Shown here in pieces: positions 18,091 through 26,464 of a stretch of 64,000 nucleotides of DNA. Every line of letters starts with the position of its first letter. Within the stretch, counting starts at the first letter, position 1. The notes beneath the pieces were generated by a model. That model saw nothing but the letters and a program-made list of their open reading frames with translations, did no database searches and had not been told where the DNA came from. Source of the DNA: Sphingomonas sp. 32-62-10 (GTDB taxonomy: Bacteria; Pseudomonadota; Alphaproteobacteria; Sphingomonadales; Sphingomonadaceae); NCBI GenBank assembly GCA_002280555.1, contig NCEE01000014.1:1-64000 (forward strand), in the 5' to 3' direction. The position numbers and the translations under genes were made by a program.

Positions 18091-18333
18091 TCAACCGTCC
18101 TTGGTGCAGGAATCGCTGGCTGCCGCAGCCGTTGGGCGATCGCGGCCCATCGTCCAGTTGCCTTGCAGACGTACCTGAGGATTGGGCACGCACCAGATTT
18201 CGCCGGTGTCGTTTATCGCGGTGACCCAGATTAGGTTATGTTCCTGCCCGTAATCGATCACGGCAAAGGCAAAGCCTGCGCCCTTGTCGACGATATGGAC
18301 GGGGATGGTCGGGTCGAGCTGTTGAAAAGCCAT
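18091..18333 (-). CDS. conserved hypothetical small protein upstream of ppc
   Basis: An 80-residue protein with no recognised domain. The first 64 residues are compact and look folded: MAFQQLDPTIPVHIVDKGAG, then FAFAVIDYGQEHNLIWVTAI, then GEIWCVPNPQVRLQGNWTMG. A short polar tail follows. The Trp/Tyr-rich beta pattern suggests a small beta-barrel. ATG 18333 is preferred over 18336 because GGAG then lies seven bases upstream. It is 31 bases ahead of ppc on the same strand and probably shares its transcript. Confidence 0.6.
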   Translation of the reverse strand: MAFQQLDPTIPVHIVDKGAGFAFAVIDYGQEHNLIWVTAINDTGEIWCVPNPQVRLQGNWTMGRDRPTAAAASDSCTKDG

Positions 18334-18406
18334 CATGTTTCTCCGACGGGCTCAAGTGCTCGTCGGGCATGTTGGTTCCCGCAAACGGAACCTGATCGGC
18401 ATGTGG

Positions 18407-19339
18407 TCAGTCGATGAAGGACCGCATCGTCGCGGCAACGCCCTTCTCGAATGGCGTCACGTCCGACCAGAAGCGGGCTTTCCATTTGGTCGCATCGACA
18501 TGATAGGGCCGATCCCATTGAAAGCGCATCTCGCCCAATTCGCGCAGGAACGGCATGAACAGCGCCAGCGTTTGCCTGACGATGCCGGGGAAGGTGCGAA
18601 GCCGAAGCTTCACCCCGGCCTTACGGGCACCGAGCGCCAGGATTTGCCGGGTCGTCATCGTTGGGGCGCAGGGCATGTGCCAGGCCTGGCCGAACGCATC
18701 GTCATCCGCATCGATCAGCGTCACCATCGCCCGGCCGATATCGGGGACATAGGCATAATCATGCGGCTGATCGGGCGAAAAAACGAACATCGCTGGCTTG
18801 CCCTTGGCGATTGCGGCGAGCCCGGTTTCGCCGATGTGTGACAATAACACGCCGGGGCCGTAGAAATCGGGTGCCCGCAGCGCGGCAACCTGCACGCGAG
18901 CATCGGCCTGCCACATCTGCGTGATCTTCGCCCGCGCCGCTGGTTTCTGGCCCGTGTCGCTCAGTGCCATGGTTTCGACCAGTGGCGCGCGCTGGGGGCC
19001 ATACATGTAGAGATTGTCGAAAAAGATCATCCGCACGCCTTCAGCTGCGCAGGCATCGAGCAGGTTCTGCATCGCGACCGGCCAACGCTTTGCCCAGACC
19101 TTGCCGGTATAGTCGAAGCCAACCGCCACCGCGACCTGCGCGGCCCCCTGCACGGCGGCGCGAACCGACGCGGCGTCGAGGATGTCGCAGTGCGTGAAGC
19201 CAACACCTGCGGGCAGGTCGGCGGGGCGTGACCGCTGGGCAATGCGCACCGGCGTGCCCCGCGCCTGCAACAGCGCGACGGTCTCGCGGCCGACAGGGCC
19301 GTATCCCATCATCAGAACGTCTTTGGTCGTCATCGTCAT
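18407..19339 (-). CDS. NAD(P)-dependent epimerase/dehydratase-like (atypical SDR) protein
   Basis: A 310-residue Rossmann-fold protein of the extended/atypical short-chain dehydrogenase group. The nucleotide-binding segment at residues 7-20 is VLMMGYGPVGRETV (GxGxxG), with an acidic DILDAASVRAAVQGA stretch and a FFDNLYMYGPQ segment near the usual Tyr position. The canonical YxxxK is not clear, so it may bind NAD(P) without standard catalysis. GGAG seven bases before ATG supports the start. It is divergent from a LysR regulator 75 bases away, which probably controls it. Confidence 0.78.
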   Translation of the reverse strand: MTMTTKDVLMMGYGPVGRETVALLQARGTPVRIAQRSRPADLPAGVGFTHCDILDAASVRAAVQGAAQVAVAVGFDYTGKVWAKRWPVAMQNLLDACAAEGVRMIFFDNLYMYGPQRAPLVETMALSDTGQKPAARAKITQMWQADARVQVAALRAPDFYGPGVLLSHIGETGLAAIAKGKPAMFVFSPDQPHDYAYVPDIGRAMVTLIDADDDAFGQAWHMPCAPTMTTRQILALGARKAGVKLRLRTFPGIVRQTLALFMPFLRELGEMRFQWDRPYHVDATKWKARFWSDVTPFEKGVAATMRSFID

Positions 19340-19414
19340 GGTCCGTCTCCTCGTGATGAACGCGGTGTAGGAGGGTCTTGACCATGAATGAAATGCAAGT
19401 TCATCATATCAACC

Positions 19415-20353
19415 ATGCACGAGAAGCATTTACGCGCGATCGATCTAAACCTGCTGCCGGTGCTGGAGGCGCTCCTGCGGCACCGCAACGCCACGCGCGC
19501 GGGGGCCGAAGTGGGGCTCAGCCAGCCAGCGATGAGCCGGGCGCTGGGGCGATTGCGCTATCTGCTTGATGATCCGCTGCTGGTGCGCGGCCCCGGCGGT
19601 GCGATGCTGTCGCCAAGGGCAGAGGCGCTGCGCCAGCCGCTAGCCGCGTTGCTGGCCGAGGTGCGGACGTTGCTTACCGATCCGCCGTTCGATCCGGCTG
19701 GTGAACAGCGGACCATGCGTATCGCCATGACCGATTCGCAGGCCGATCTGCTGCTCGCGCCGCTCGTCCGGCGGGTCGGTATGGCCGCGCGCGGAATCGT
19801 CATCGAATGGTTGCCGATCGCCCCTGGCCTGCCGGAGCGGATGCTGACGGGGGAGATCGATTTGACGCTCGCGCTCGATACCACGCCGCTGCCGCGCGGC
19901 GCGGCGTCCGAACCGTTGCTGGCGGATGCGCTAGCTGTGGTGGTGCGCTGCGGCCATCCCTGTGGTGGAATATGGTCGATGGCGGATTATGCCCGCTACC
20001 CAAGCGTCGTCGTGTCGCTGCTTGGGGACCGGGCGTCGGAAATCGATGCCGAGCTTGCCGCTGCCGGATTGGAACGGCCGATCACCGCGATCGTGCCGAC
20101 GTTTCGCGCCGCTGCCGATATCGTCGCGGTCACCGATAGCGTGACGACAATCTCGCGCGCCTTTGCGGCGGGGCTGGCGGGCCCTTTGGGATTAATGTTG
20201 ATCGCGCCACCGCTGGCCCAGATAAGGCTGGGCGTCGTTGCGGTCTGGGCGCGTTATCGTAGCAGCGATCCGGCACTAGGCTGGCTGCGCGCCATGCTCC
20301 GTGAAGTGGCGCAGCAGGTCACCGATCAGGGCTCCAGCTCGACATCCCAGTAA
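19415..20353 (+). CDS. LysR-family transcriptional regulator
   Basis: A 312-residue regulator from ATG 19415. The helix-turn-helix is at about residues 8-65 (LNLLPVLEALLRHRNATRAG, then VGLSQPAMSRALGRLR and DPLLVRGPGG), of the NodD/PecT-like subgroup. A periplasmic-binding-protein-like effector domain follows from about residue 90. An upstream in-frame ATG at 19388 would add nine residues before the usual start and is less likely. It is divergent from the epimerase gene. Its 3' end overlaps the convergent HNH nuclease gene by 28 bases. The effector is unknown. Confidence 0.85.
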   Translation: MHEKHLRAIDLNLLPVLEALLRHRNATRAGAEVGLSQPAMSRALGRLRYLLDDPLLVRGPGGAMLSPRAEALRQPLAALLAEVRTLLTDPPFDPAGEQRTMRIAMTDSQADLLLAPLVRRVGMAARGIVIEWLPIAPGLPERMLTGEIDLTLALDTTPLPRGAASEPLLADALAVVVRCGHPCGGIWSMADYARYPSVVVSLLGDRASEIDAELAAAGLERPITAIVPTFRAAADIVAVTDSVTTISRAFAAGLAGPLGLMLIAPPLAQIRLGVVAVWARYRSSDPALGWLRAMLREVAQQVTDQGSSSTSQ

Positions 20354-20910
20354 AGCCAGTCATGCCAGGTTTCGTGCAGATAGTTGGGCGGGAAGCGGCG
20401 GCCATGTTCCTGCAGGTGCCAGCTGGTCGGACGGATCGGCGCGACATGGAGCGGCATATGGGCCTGCTTTGGCGTGCGGCCGCCTTTTTTCAGGTTGCAG
20501 GGCGCGCAGGCGGTGACGACGTTTTCCCAAGTCGTGCGGCCCTTTTGGGCGCGGGGGATGACGTGATCAAAGGTGAGATCGCGACCCGACCCACAATATT
20601 GGCAGGTGAATTTGTCGCGGAGGAACAGGTTGAAGCGGGTAAAGGCGGGGAATTGCGAGGGTTTGACGAATTGCTTGAGCGCGATGACTGAAGGCAGCTT
20701 CAGCCTCGCGGTGGGACTTCGCACCTCTCGCTCATAATTGGCGACGATATCGACCCGGTCGAGAAACACCGCTTTTACCGCGGTCTGCCAGGGCCACACG
20801 CTCAGTGGATAATAACTCAGCGGGGTATAATCGGCATTCAGGACAAGCGCGGGGCAACTGTCCGGATGACGGACCATATCCGGGTGCCGGATAAGATCGG
20901 GATGATACAT
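20326..20910 (-). CDS. HNH endonuclease-family protein
   Basis: A 194-residue protein with a C-terminal HNH/zinc-finger core: FTCQYCGSGRDLTFDHVIP, then GRTTWENVVTACAPCNLKKG. It has two CxxC pairs that should hold zinc and the DH...N...H active-site pattern. The N-terminus carries a short tandem repeat (IRHPDMVRHPD) and a conserved LVLNADYTPLSYYPLSVWPW stretch. This family (COG1403-like) is widespread as a chromosomal housekeeping gene; its role is unknown. The start has GGGAGGTAAA right before ATG 20908-20910; the frame upstream is a gluQ shadow. Confidence 0.82.
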   Translation of the reverse strand: MYHPDLIRHPDMVRHPDSCPALVLNADYTPLSYYPLSVWPWQTAVKAVFLDRVDIVANYEREVRSPTARLKLPSVIALKQFVKPSQFPAFTRFNLFLRDKFTCQYCGSGRDLTFDHVIPRAQKGRTTWENVVTACAPCNLKKGGRTPKQAHMPLHVAPIRPTSWHLQEHGRRFPPNYLHETWHDWLYWDVELEP

Positions 20911-20973
20911 TTTACCTCCCAGATGCGCCTTAACGCCTTCTCCCCATCGCCTTTCGCCGACTAGGATGACGGC

Positions 20974-21897
20974 ATGATGACATCCAGCGCGACTCGCGGT
21001 CAAGAGCCGGATACGGGGCAGGTTGATAATCGCCGCGAGCCGATTGTTTCCCGCTTCGCCCCCAGCCCGACAGGCGCGCTGCACCTTGGCCATGCGCTGT
21101 CGGCGGTGTTGGCGCATGATCTGGCACGCGCCGCCGGGGGCCGCTTCCTGCTGCGGATCGAGGATATCGATGGCGGCCGCAGCCGCTCCGAGCATGTTGC
21201 CGGTATATTGTCCGATTTGCGCTGGCTGGGTCTCTCCTTCGACGGTCCCGTCCTTCACCAATCGACGCGGCAAGTCGCTTACGAGGCGGCGCTGGAGCAG
21301 CTTGCCGGAATGGAGTTGCTGTATCCCTGTTTTTGCACCCGCGCAGATATCGCCGCGAGCGCCGGGGCACCGCAGGCGGGGGACGATGTGTCGATCTATC
21401 CCGGCACCTGTCGCGGCCTTACCCCGGCGGAACGGCAGGCGCGGATCGCCACCACGCCGCATGCCTGGCGGATCGACATGGCAAGCGCGGTCGCTTTGGC
21501 CGGTCCGCTCGATTGGCATGATGCCGATGCAGGTCGAGTGATTGCCGATTCCATGGCGCACGGCGATGTTGTGCTCGCGCGCAAGGATGCGCTCGCGAGC
21601 TATCATCTGGCCGTGACGGTCGATGATGCCGCGCAAGGCGTGACTGATGTGGTGCGCGGGGCCGATCTGTTCGCCGCCACGCACGTCCACCGTTTACTGC
21701 AGGCGCTGCTCGAGCTGCCGACACTGCGCTATCATCACCATGCGCTGCTGGCGGATGAATCTGGCAAGCGGCTCGCCAAGCGTCACGGAGCACCGTCGCT
21801 GGCACTACTGCGCGCAGAGGGTCAGGACGGTGCGGCATTGGCTCAAATGCTGCGCGCCGGGCGACTCCCCATTGGCATCGGCACCATCAGCGCCTAG
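20974..21897 (+). CDS. gluQ: glutamyl-Q tRNA(Asp) synthetase
   Basis: GluQRS attaches glutamate to queuosine at position 34 of tRNA-Asp. It is a paralogue of the glutamyl-tRNA synthetase catalytic domain and lacks the anticodon-binding domain. At 307 residues it matches that short form. Visible are the HIGH-type motif (RFAPSPTGALHLGHALSAVL), the zinc-site cysteines (YPCFCTRADI, then YPGTCRGL) and a KMSKS-type motif degenerate to GKRLAKRHG. It is divergent from the HNH gene and followed after nine bases by a small membrane protein gene. Confidence 0.9.
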   Translation: MMTSSATRGQEPDTGQVDNRREPIVSRFAPSPTGALHLGHALSAVLAHDLARAAGGRFLLRIEDIDGGRSRSEHVAGILSDLRWLGLSFDGPVLHQSTRQVAYEAALEQLAGMELLYPCFCTRADIAASAGAPQAGDDVSIYPGTCRGLTPAERQARIATTPHAWRIDMASAVALAGPLDWHDADAGRVIADSMAHGDVVLARKDALASYHLAVTVDDAAQGVTDVVRGADLFAATHVHRLLQALLELPTLRYHHHALLADESGKRLAKRHGAPSLALLRAEGQDGAALAQMLRAGRLPIGIGTISA

Positions 21898-21906
21898 ATA
21901 TGCCGC

Positions 21907-22134
21907 ATGACAGTATTTCTCGCCATTTTGCTGGTCGCGGCGATGATCGCGACTCTCGTTGCGCTGGTGCGCGGCATCATCAGCTTTTTGCAGGCCACCG
22001 AAGCCGATCTTAAAGGCACCGGCCCCAGCGTGGCGAGTGCGAAATCGAACAAGATGATGCAGCAGCGGATTTTCTTCCAGGCACTGGCGATCCTGATCGT
22101 GGTCGCGATCCTGTTCGTCACCGGTCGTACGTGA
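21907..22134 (+). CDS. small HIG1-like / twin-transmembrane protein
   Basis: A 75-residue inner-membrane protein with two hydrophobic helices (residues 3-28 and about 57-71). A polar loop rich in Lys/Ser (EADLKGTGPSVASAKSNKMM, then QQRIFFQALAI) joins them. This is the layout of alphaproteobacterial HIG1-domain proteins, which in mitochondria assist respiratory supercomplexes. A role here is only inferred. It lies nine bases after gluQ and 19 bases before the cobalamin adenosyltransferase gene, so it is probably in the same transcript. Confidence 0.72.
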   Translation: MTVFLAILLVAAMIATLVALVRGIISFLQATEADLKGTGPSVASAKSNKMMQQRIFFQALAILIVVAILFVTGRT

Positions 22135-22153
22135 CGCAGGGGCCAGCGCGCCC

Positions 22154-22723
22154 GTGGTAAAGCTCAACCGAATCTACACCCGCACCGGCGATGACGGCAC
22201 GACCGGGCTTGTCGATGGCTCCCGCGTCGCCAAAACCGATTTGCGGCTCATCGCGATCGGCGATGTCGATGAGGCGAACAGCGCGATCGGCGTTGCCATT
22301 TTCGCGATCGAAGACAGCGCCATCTCGGTCGCGCTCACGCAGATTCAGAATGATCTGTTCGATCTGGGCGCCGATCTGGCGACCCCGGGCGATGATTTCA
22401 CCCCGTCGGAGATGGTGTTGCGGATCGTGCCGAGCCAGGTCGCCCGGCTCGAAGCGGAAATCGACGCGATGAATGCCCATCTCGCGCCGCTCACCAGCTT
22501 CATCCTGCCCGGTGGCACATCGGGGGCGGCCTCGCTTCATCTCGCCCGCGCGATTGTTCGTCGGGCAGAACGCGCAGCGGTGGCGGCGGCAGGAATCGTG
22601 CCCATCAATCCCCAAGCGGTGTCTTATCTCAACCGTTTGTCGGATTTTCTGTTCGTCTGCGCGCGATTGGTGAACACTCCGGCCGGTGGCGACGTTCTTT
22701 GGGTGCCCGGGGCGTCGCGCTAG
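22154..22723 (+). CDS. pduO: cob(I)yrinic acid a,c-diamide adenosyltransferase, PduO type
   Basis: Transfers adenosyl from ATP to cob(I)alamin to form coenzyme B12. It has 189 residues. The PduO-type ATP-binding N-terminus is RIYTRTGDDGTTGLVDGSRV, followed by DEANSAIGVA, the helical-bundle motif FILPGGTSGAASLHLARAIV-R-RAER, and the C-terminal NRLSDFLFVCARLVN. All these are family hallmarks. The start is GTG 22154. It is 34 bases ahead of egtB on the same strand. Confidence 0.9.
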   Translation: MVKLNRIYTRTGDDGTTGLVDGSRVAKTDLRLIAIGDVDEANSAIGVAIFAIEDSAISVALTQIQNDLFDLGADLATPGDDFTPSEMVLRIVPSQVARLEAEIDAMNAHLAPLTSFILPGGTSGAASLHLARAIVRRAERAAVAAAGIVPINPQAVSYLNRLSDFLFVCARLVNTPAGGDVLWVPGASR

Positions 22724-22757
22724 GGCGCTGCGCAACACGAAATCGAAGGGGACGACC

Positions 22758-24032
22758 ATGCAGACAGAACGCCACAGCGTTGCCGATCCGCTTGCGCTGG
22801 CGGAACGCTATGCATCGGTGCGGGCGCTGTCGACGGCCCTGGTCGCTCCCTTGTCCGACGCCGATGCCAGTGTGCAGTCGATGGACGATGCCTCGCCCGC
22901 GAAATGGCACCTCGCCCACACGACATGGTTCTTTGAGACGTTTGTCCTGCGCGATTTCGTGCCTGGTTATGAGCTTTACGATCCGCAGTTCCCGTTCCTG
23001 TTCAACAGCTATTACGAAGCGGAAGGGGCTCGCCACGCGCGGGGACGCCGCGGGATGATTACGCGGCCAACACTGGCGGCGGTGCGGGAATACCGGACGG
23101 CGATCGATCTGGCGCTGATCACGGCCATCCCCGATCTGCCTTCGGCGGCACGCGATCTGATCACGCTGGGCTGTCATCATGAAGAGCAGCATCAGGAACT
23201 GCTGATTACGGACATATTGCACCTTCTTGCGCAGAACCCGATCGAACCCGCGCTATGGCCAGCCGCGCGAAAGGTGCCGGTGGCGATGCCAAGCCCGATC
23301 AACTGGGTCGAACATCCCGGTGGCATCGTAGAGATCGGCCACGATGGTGACGGTTTCGCCTTTGATGCCGAGGGGCCGCGTCATCAGACGCTGTTGGCCC
23401 GGCATGCGCTGGCCGATCGCACCGTCTCCAATGGCGAGTGGGCAGCCTTCATTGCCGATGGCGGTTATCGAGACCCGCGCCACTGGCTGGCCGATGGCTG
23501 GGCCTGGGTCCAGCGCGAGGGGATCACCGCACCGCTTTACTGGGAAGAACGCGACGGCGGCTGGACTCGCTTCGGCCTGGATGGACGGCGCGCAATCGAT
23601 CCGGCGGCACCGGTGACGCATATCAGCTTTTATGAGGCCGATGCCTATGCCAGCTGGGCCGGCGCCCGGTTGCCGACTGAGGCCGAATGGGAAGCGGCCG
23701 TGCAATCGCAAGATCCTGAAAGCGGCAATCAGCTCGATCTGGCAGGTCCAGTCGAACCACGGCCTGCTATTTCTGGCCCGGCATTTTTTGGGGATGTGTG
23801 GGAATGGACCGGCAGTGCTTTTCGCCCTTATCCGGGTTTTCGCGCGGCCGAAGGTGCTGTGGGTGAGTATAATGGCAAGTTCATGAGCGGACAGTGCGTG
23901 CTGCGCGGCGGCTCCTGCGCCACCCCGCGCGGCCATGTGCGCGCCAGCTACCGCAATTTCTTCTACCCACACCAGCGCTGGCAATTCACCGGCGTCCGTC
24001 TGGCCAAAGATCTGCAAGCGGGGGATTTGTAA
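22758..24032 (+). CDS. egtB: ergothioneine biosynthesis sulfoxide synthase EgtB
   Basis: A non-haem iron enzyme that joins oxygen and a thiol (cysteine or gamma-glutamylcysteine) to hercynine. It has 424 residues. The N-terminal DinB-like domain carries iron ligands in PAKWHLAHTTWFFE and GCHHEEQHQELLITDI (HxxxHxH-type). The C-terminal FGE-sulfatase domain has the usual NGEWAAFIADGGY, RLPTEAEWEAA, GDVWEWTGSAF and RGGSCATP segments. ATG 22758 follows GGGGACGACC. It is followed after two bases by egtD, and together they form a minimal ergothioneine operon. No egtA, egtC or egtE is beside it. Confidence 0.92.
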   Translation: MQTERHSVADPLALAERYASVRALSTALVAPLSDADASVQSMDDASPAKWHLAHTTWFFETFVLRDFVPGYELYDPQFPFLFNSYYEAEGARHARGRRGMITRPTLAAVREYRTAIDLALITAIPDLPSAARDLITLGCHHEEQHQELLITDILHLLAQNPIEPALWPAARKVPVAMPSPINWVEHPGGIVEIGHDGDGFAFDAEGPRHQTLLARHALADRTVSNGEWAAFIADGGYRDPRHWLADGWAWVQREGITAPLYWEERDGGWTRFGLDGRRAIDPAAPVTHISFYEADAYASWAGARLPTEAEWEAAVQSQDPESGNQLDLAGPVEPRPAISGPAFFGDVWEWTGSAFRPYPGFRAAEGAVGEYNGKFMSGQCVLRGGSCATPRGHVRASYRNFFYPHQRWQFTGVRLAKDLQAGDL

Positions 24033-24034
24033 GC

Positions 24035-25012
24035 GTGCTCAAACCCGAAATCGAAGATGGTCAGGCGAGCCTCGCCGATCCGTCATTTCGTGCCGATGTG
24101 CTGAACGGTTTTGCGATGCGTCCGCGCGCCATTCCCGCACGCTGGTTTTATGATCGGCGCGGCTCCGAATTGTTCGAACAGATCACCGACCTGCCCGAAT
24201 ATTACCCGACCCGGATCGAAGCCGGCATCCTCCGCGATAATGGCCCGGCAATTGCCGACCGTATCGGCGCGGGCCGCGCGGTCGTGGAATTCGGGTCGGG
24301 CTCCTCCGCCAAAACGCCTTTGCTGCTGCGCGCAATCGATCCCGCCGCCTATGTGCCGATCGATATCTCGGGCGATTTCCTCCGCGAATCCTCAGCCGCG
24401 CTGTCATCCGCGTTCCCCGGTTTACCCGTTCACCCGATCGAGGCCGATTTCATGCACCCGATCGCACTGCCCGCTGGTGTCGCAGATCTCCCCAAGCTCG
24501 GCTTTTTCCCCGGGTCGACCATCGGCAATATGATCCCGGCGTCGGCGGTCGATCTGTTGCGGGCCATGCGCAAATGGCTCGATACCGGTGCGATGCTGCT
24601 GATCGGCATGGACCGGCTGAAAGACGAAGGCGTGTTGGTGCGCGCCTATGACGATGCGCAAGGCGTGACGGCGGCGTTCAACCTCAACCTGCTGGAGCGG
24701 ATCAACCGCGAGCTTGACGGGACGATCCCGGTCGAGGCGTTTCGCCACCGCGCGATCTGGAATGACATGCGGTCACGGATCGAAATGCATCTCGAGGCGC
24801 AGCGCGACATCGATTTCACGATCGAGGGGCGGCCCTTTGCGATGGCGGCGGGGGAAACGGTGCATACCGAGAACAGCCATAAATACGGCCCCCGCGACGC
24901 GCGCATTCTGCTCCGCGCCGGCGGCTGGACGCCGATCGCTGAGTGGACCGATGCGGATGATCGCTTCGCGTTGATCCTGGCCGAAGCGCAGGCACCACGC
25001 ACGGCACCGTAA
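24035..25012 (+). CDS. egtD: L-histidine N-alpha-methyltransferase EgtD
   Basis: Trimethylates histidine to hercynine with S-adenosylmethionine, the first step of ergothioneine synthesis. It has 325 residues from GTG 24035, with GGGGGA about ten bases upstream. Visible are RWFYDRRGSELFEQITDLPE-YYPTR, the SAM-binding VVEFGSGSSAKT, PIDISGDFL and GFFPGSTIGN, then the C-terminal HTENSHKYGP that lines the histidine site. The frame extends 5' inside egtB, but that part does not match the family. It is two bases after egtB. Confidence 0.93.
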   Translation: MLKPEIEDGQASLADPSFRADVLNGFAMRPRAIPARWFYDRRGSELFEQITDLPEYYPTRIEAGILRDNGPAIADRIGAGRAVVEFGSGSSAKTPLLLRAIDPAAYVPIDISGDFLRESSAALSSAFPGLPVHPIEADFMHPIALPAGVADLPKLGFFPGSTIGNMIPASAVDLLRAMRKWLDTGAMLLIGMDRLKDEGVLVRAYDDAQGVTAAFNLNLLERINRELDGTIPVEAFRHRAIWNDMRSRIEMHLEAQRDIDFTIEGRPFAMAAGETVHTENSHKYGPRDARILLRAGGWTPIAEWTDADDRFALILAEAQAPRTAP

Positions 25013-25085
25013 CAGCGGCGCGCTTCTTTTGCTTCGCAAACGGGGTTGGCGGCGATATGCCCCGCGTCAACGGACAGGAGCGAGC

Positions 25086-25955
25086 ATGAAGACGATCGGC
25101 GTTATTGGGGCAGGGCAAATGGGCGCGGGGATCGCGCAGGTATCGGCACAATCGGGCTATACCGTGTTGCTGTCGGACGTCGATCTGGCGCGTGCCGAGG
25201 CTGGCAAGGCGGGGATCGCCAAAGCGCTCGACCGGCTGGTGACCAAGGAAAAGATCACCGGTGACACCCGCGACGCCGCGCTGTCGCTGATCACGCCGGT
25301 CGCGAGCGTCGAGGCGATGGGGCCGTGCGATCTGGTGATCGAAGCCGCGACCGAGCGCGAGGAAATCAAGCGCGCGATCTTCGCAGCGGTGGGCAAGGTG
25401 ATGCGCGCCGATGCGATCCTCGCCTCCAACACCTCGTCGATACCGATCACCCGGCTGGCGCAGGCCGCACCCGATGCCAGCCGCTTCATGGGCGTCCACT
25501 TTTTCAACCCGGTACCGGTAATGGGGCTGATCGAGCTGATCCGCGGCCTCGCCACTTCCGACGCGACCGTCGCGAGCGTCGAGGCGTTCGGCCAGTCGCT
25601 CGGCAAGGCGATCGTCCACGCCAATGATGCGCCGGGTTTCATCGTCAACCGCGTGCTGATGCCGATGATCAACGAAGCGATCTTTGCGCTGGGTGAGGGC
25701 GTGGCGACGATGCGCGATATCGATACCGCGTGCATGCTCGGCTTGAACCACCCGATGGGGCCGCTGACGCTCGCCGATTTCATCGGGCTCGATACCTGCC
25801 TGGAGATCATTCGCGTGCTGCACGACGGCACCGGCGATCCCAAATTTCGCCCCGCGCCGCTGCTCGTCAAATATGTCGAGGCCGGCTGGTATGGCCGCAA
25901 GGTCAAACGCGGTTTCTATGACTATTCGGGTGCCGAACCGGAGCCGACGCGATGA
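25086..25955 (+). CDS. hbd: 3-hydroxybutyryl-CoA dehydrogenase
   Basis: NAD(P)-dependent oxidation of 3-hydroxyacyl-CoA, or the reverse reduction of acetoacetyl-CoA. It has 289 residues. The N-terminal Rossmann motif is IGVIGAGQMGAGIAQVSAQS, followed by NTSSIPITRLA, the catalytic-His region GVHFFNPVPVMGLIE and the C-terminal domain (GFIVNRVLMPMINEA, GLNHPMGPLTLADFIGLD). ATG 25086 is preceded by GGAGCGAGC. It could work in fatty-acid or PHB turnover, or in aromatic breakdown as PaaH; context does not decide. Its stop overlaps the HbpS-like gene start (ATGA). Confidence 0.9.
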   Translation: MKTIGVIGAGQMGAGIAQVSAQSGYTVLLSDVDLARAEAGKAGIAKALDRLVTKEKITGDTRDAALSLITPVASVEAMGPCDLVIEAATEREEIKRAIFAAVGKVMRADAILASNTSSIPITRLAQAAPDASRFMGVHFFNPVPVMGLIELIRGLATSDATVASVEAFGQSLGKAIVHANDAPGFIVNRVLMPMINEAIFALGEGVATMRDIDTACMLGLNHPMGPLTLADFIGLDTCLEIIRVLHDGTGDPKFRPAPLLVKYVEAGWYGRKVKRGFYDYSGAEPEPTR

Positions 25956-26464
25956 TGAGAGTGATTTTTGCGGCACTGGCGCTTGTCGCCGCGCCTGCCG
26001 TCGCCCAGCAGGCAACACCGGTGTCAGCCGCCCCTGCAACGACGCCAGCCCAAGCGCCTGCACCCCCTTATGGTGCGTCAATCACGCTGGCAGAGGCGCA
26101 GCGCTTGGTCGATCGCGCGCTTGCGGCCGGTCGGGCGCGCGGACTGCGCATCGCGGTCGCCATCGTCGAACCGAGCGCGAGCCTGGTCGCTTTCGCTCGG
26201 CTCGACGATACGCAATATGGGTCGATCCTCGTCGCGCAGGAGAAGGCGGGTACTGCCGCGCGCTTCCGTACGCCGACTGCGGCGATGGCCAAGGCCGTGC
26301 TCGATGGGCGCGTGACAACATTGGCGCTGCCGGGCGCAGTACCGATTGCGGGTGGGCGACCGATCATCGTCGGCGGCAAGATCATCGGTGCGATCGGTAT
26401 ATCGGGCGCGACCTCCGCCGAGGATGACGAGATCGCAGGCGCCGCGCTGGCCGATCTGCGCTAG
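25952..26464 (+). CDS. secreted GlcG/HbpS-family (haem-binding) protein
   Basis: A 170-residue protein with a Sec signal peptide (MMRVIFAALALVAAPAVAQQ), so it is probably periplasmic. After a Pro/Ala-rich linker, the core starts with ITLAEAQRLVDRALAAGRAR and continues RIAVAIVEPSASLVAFARLD. GGRPIIVGGKIIGAIGISGA near the C-terminus is the classic HbpS/GlcG signature. Members bind haem or cobalamin, or act as octameric sensors in other bacteria. It overlaps the hbd stop by four bases. Its stop interlocks in CTAG with that of the convergent channel gene. Confidence 0.8.
   Translation: MMRVIFAALALVAAPAVAQQATPVSAAPATTPAQAPAPPYGASITLAEAQRLVDRALAAGRARGLRIAVAIVEPSASLVAFARLDDTQYGSILVAQEKAGTAARFRTPTAAMAKAVLDGRVTTLALPGAVPIAGGRPIIVGGKIIGAIGISGATSAEDDEIAGAALADLR

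Noticed and set aside
16968..18224. 418-codon plus-strand open frame opposite ppc
   Set aside because: It is antisense to conserved PEPC motifs and has no family features.
20326..20910. HNH protein as part of a defence system
   Set aside because: It has no restriction, methylase or toxin partner; the neighbours are housekeeping genes.
20911..21690. N-terminal extension of the HNH gene to 454 codons
   Set aside because: It runs antisense through gluQ; a strong GGGAGGTAAA precedes ATG 20910, where the family starts.
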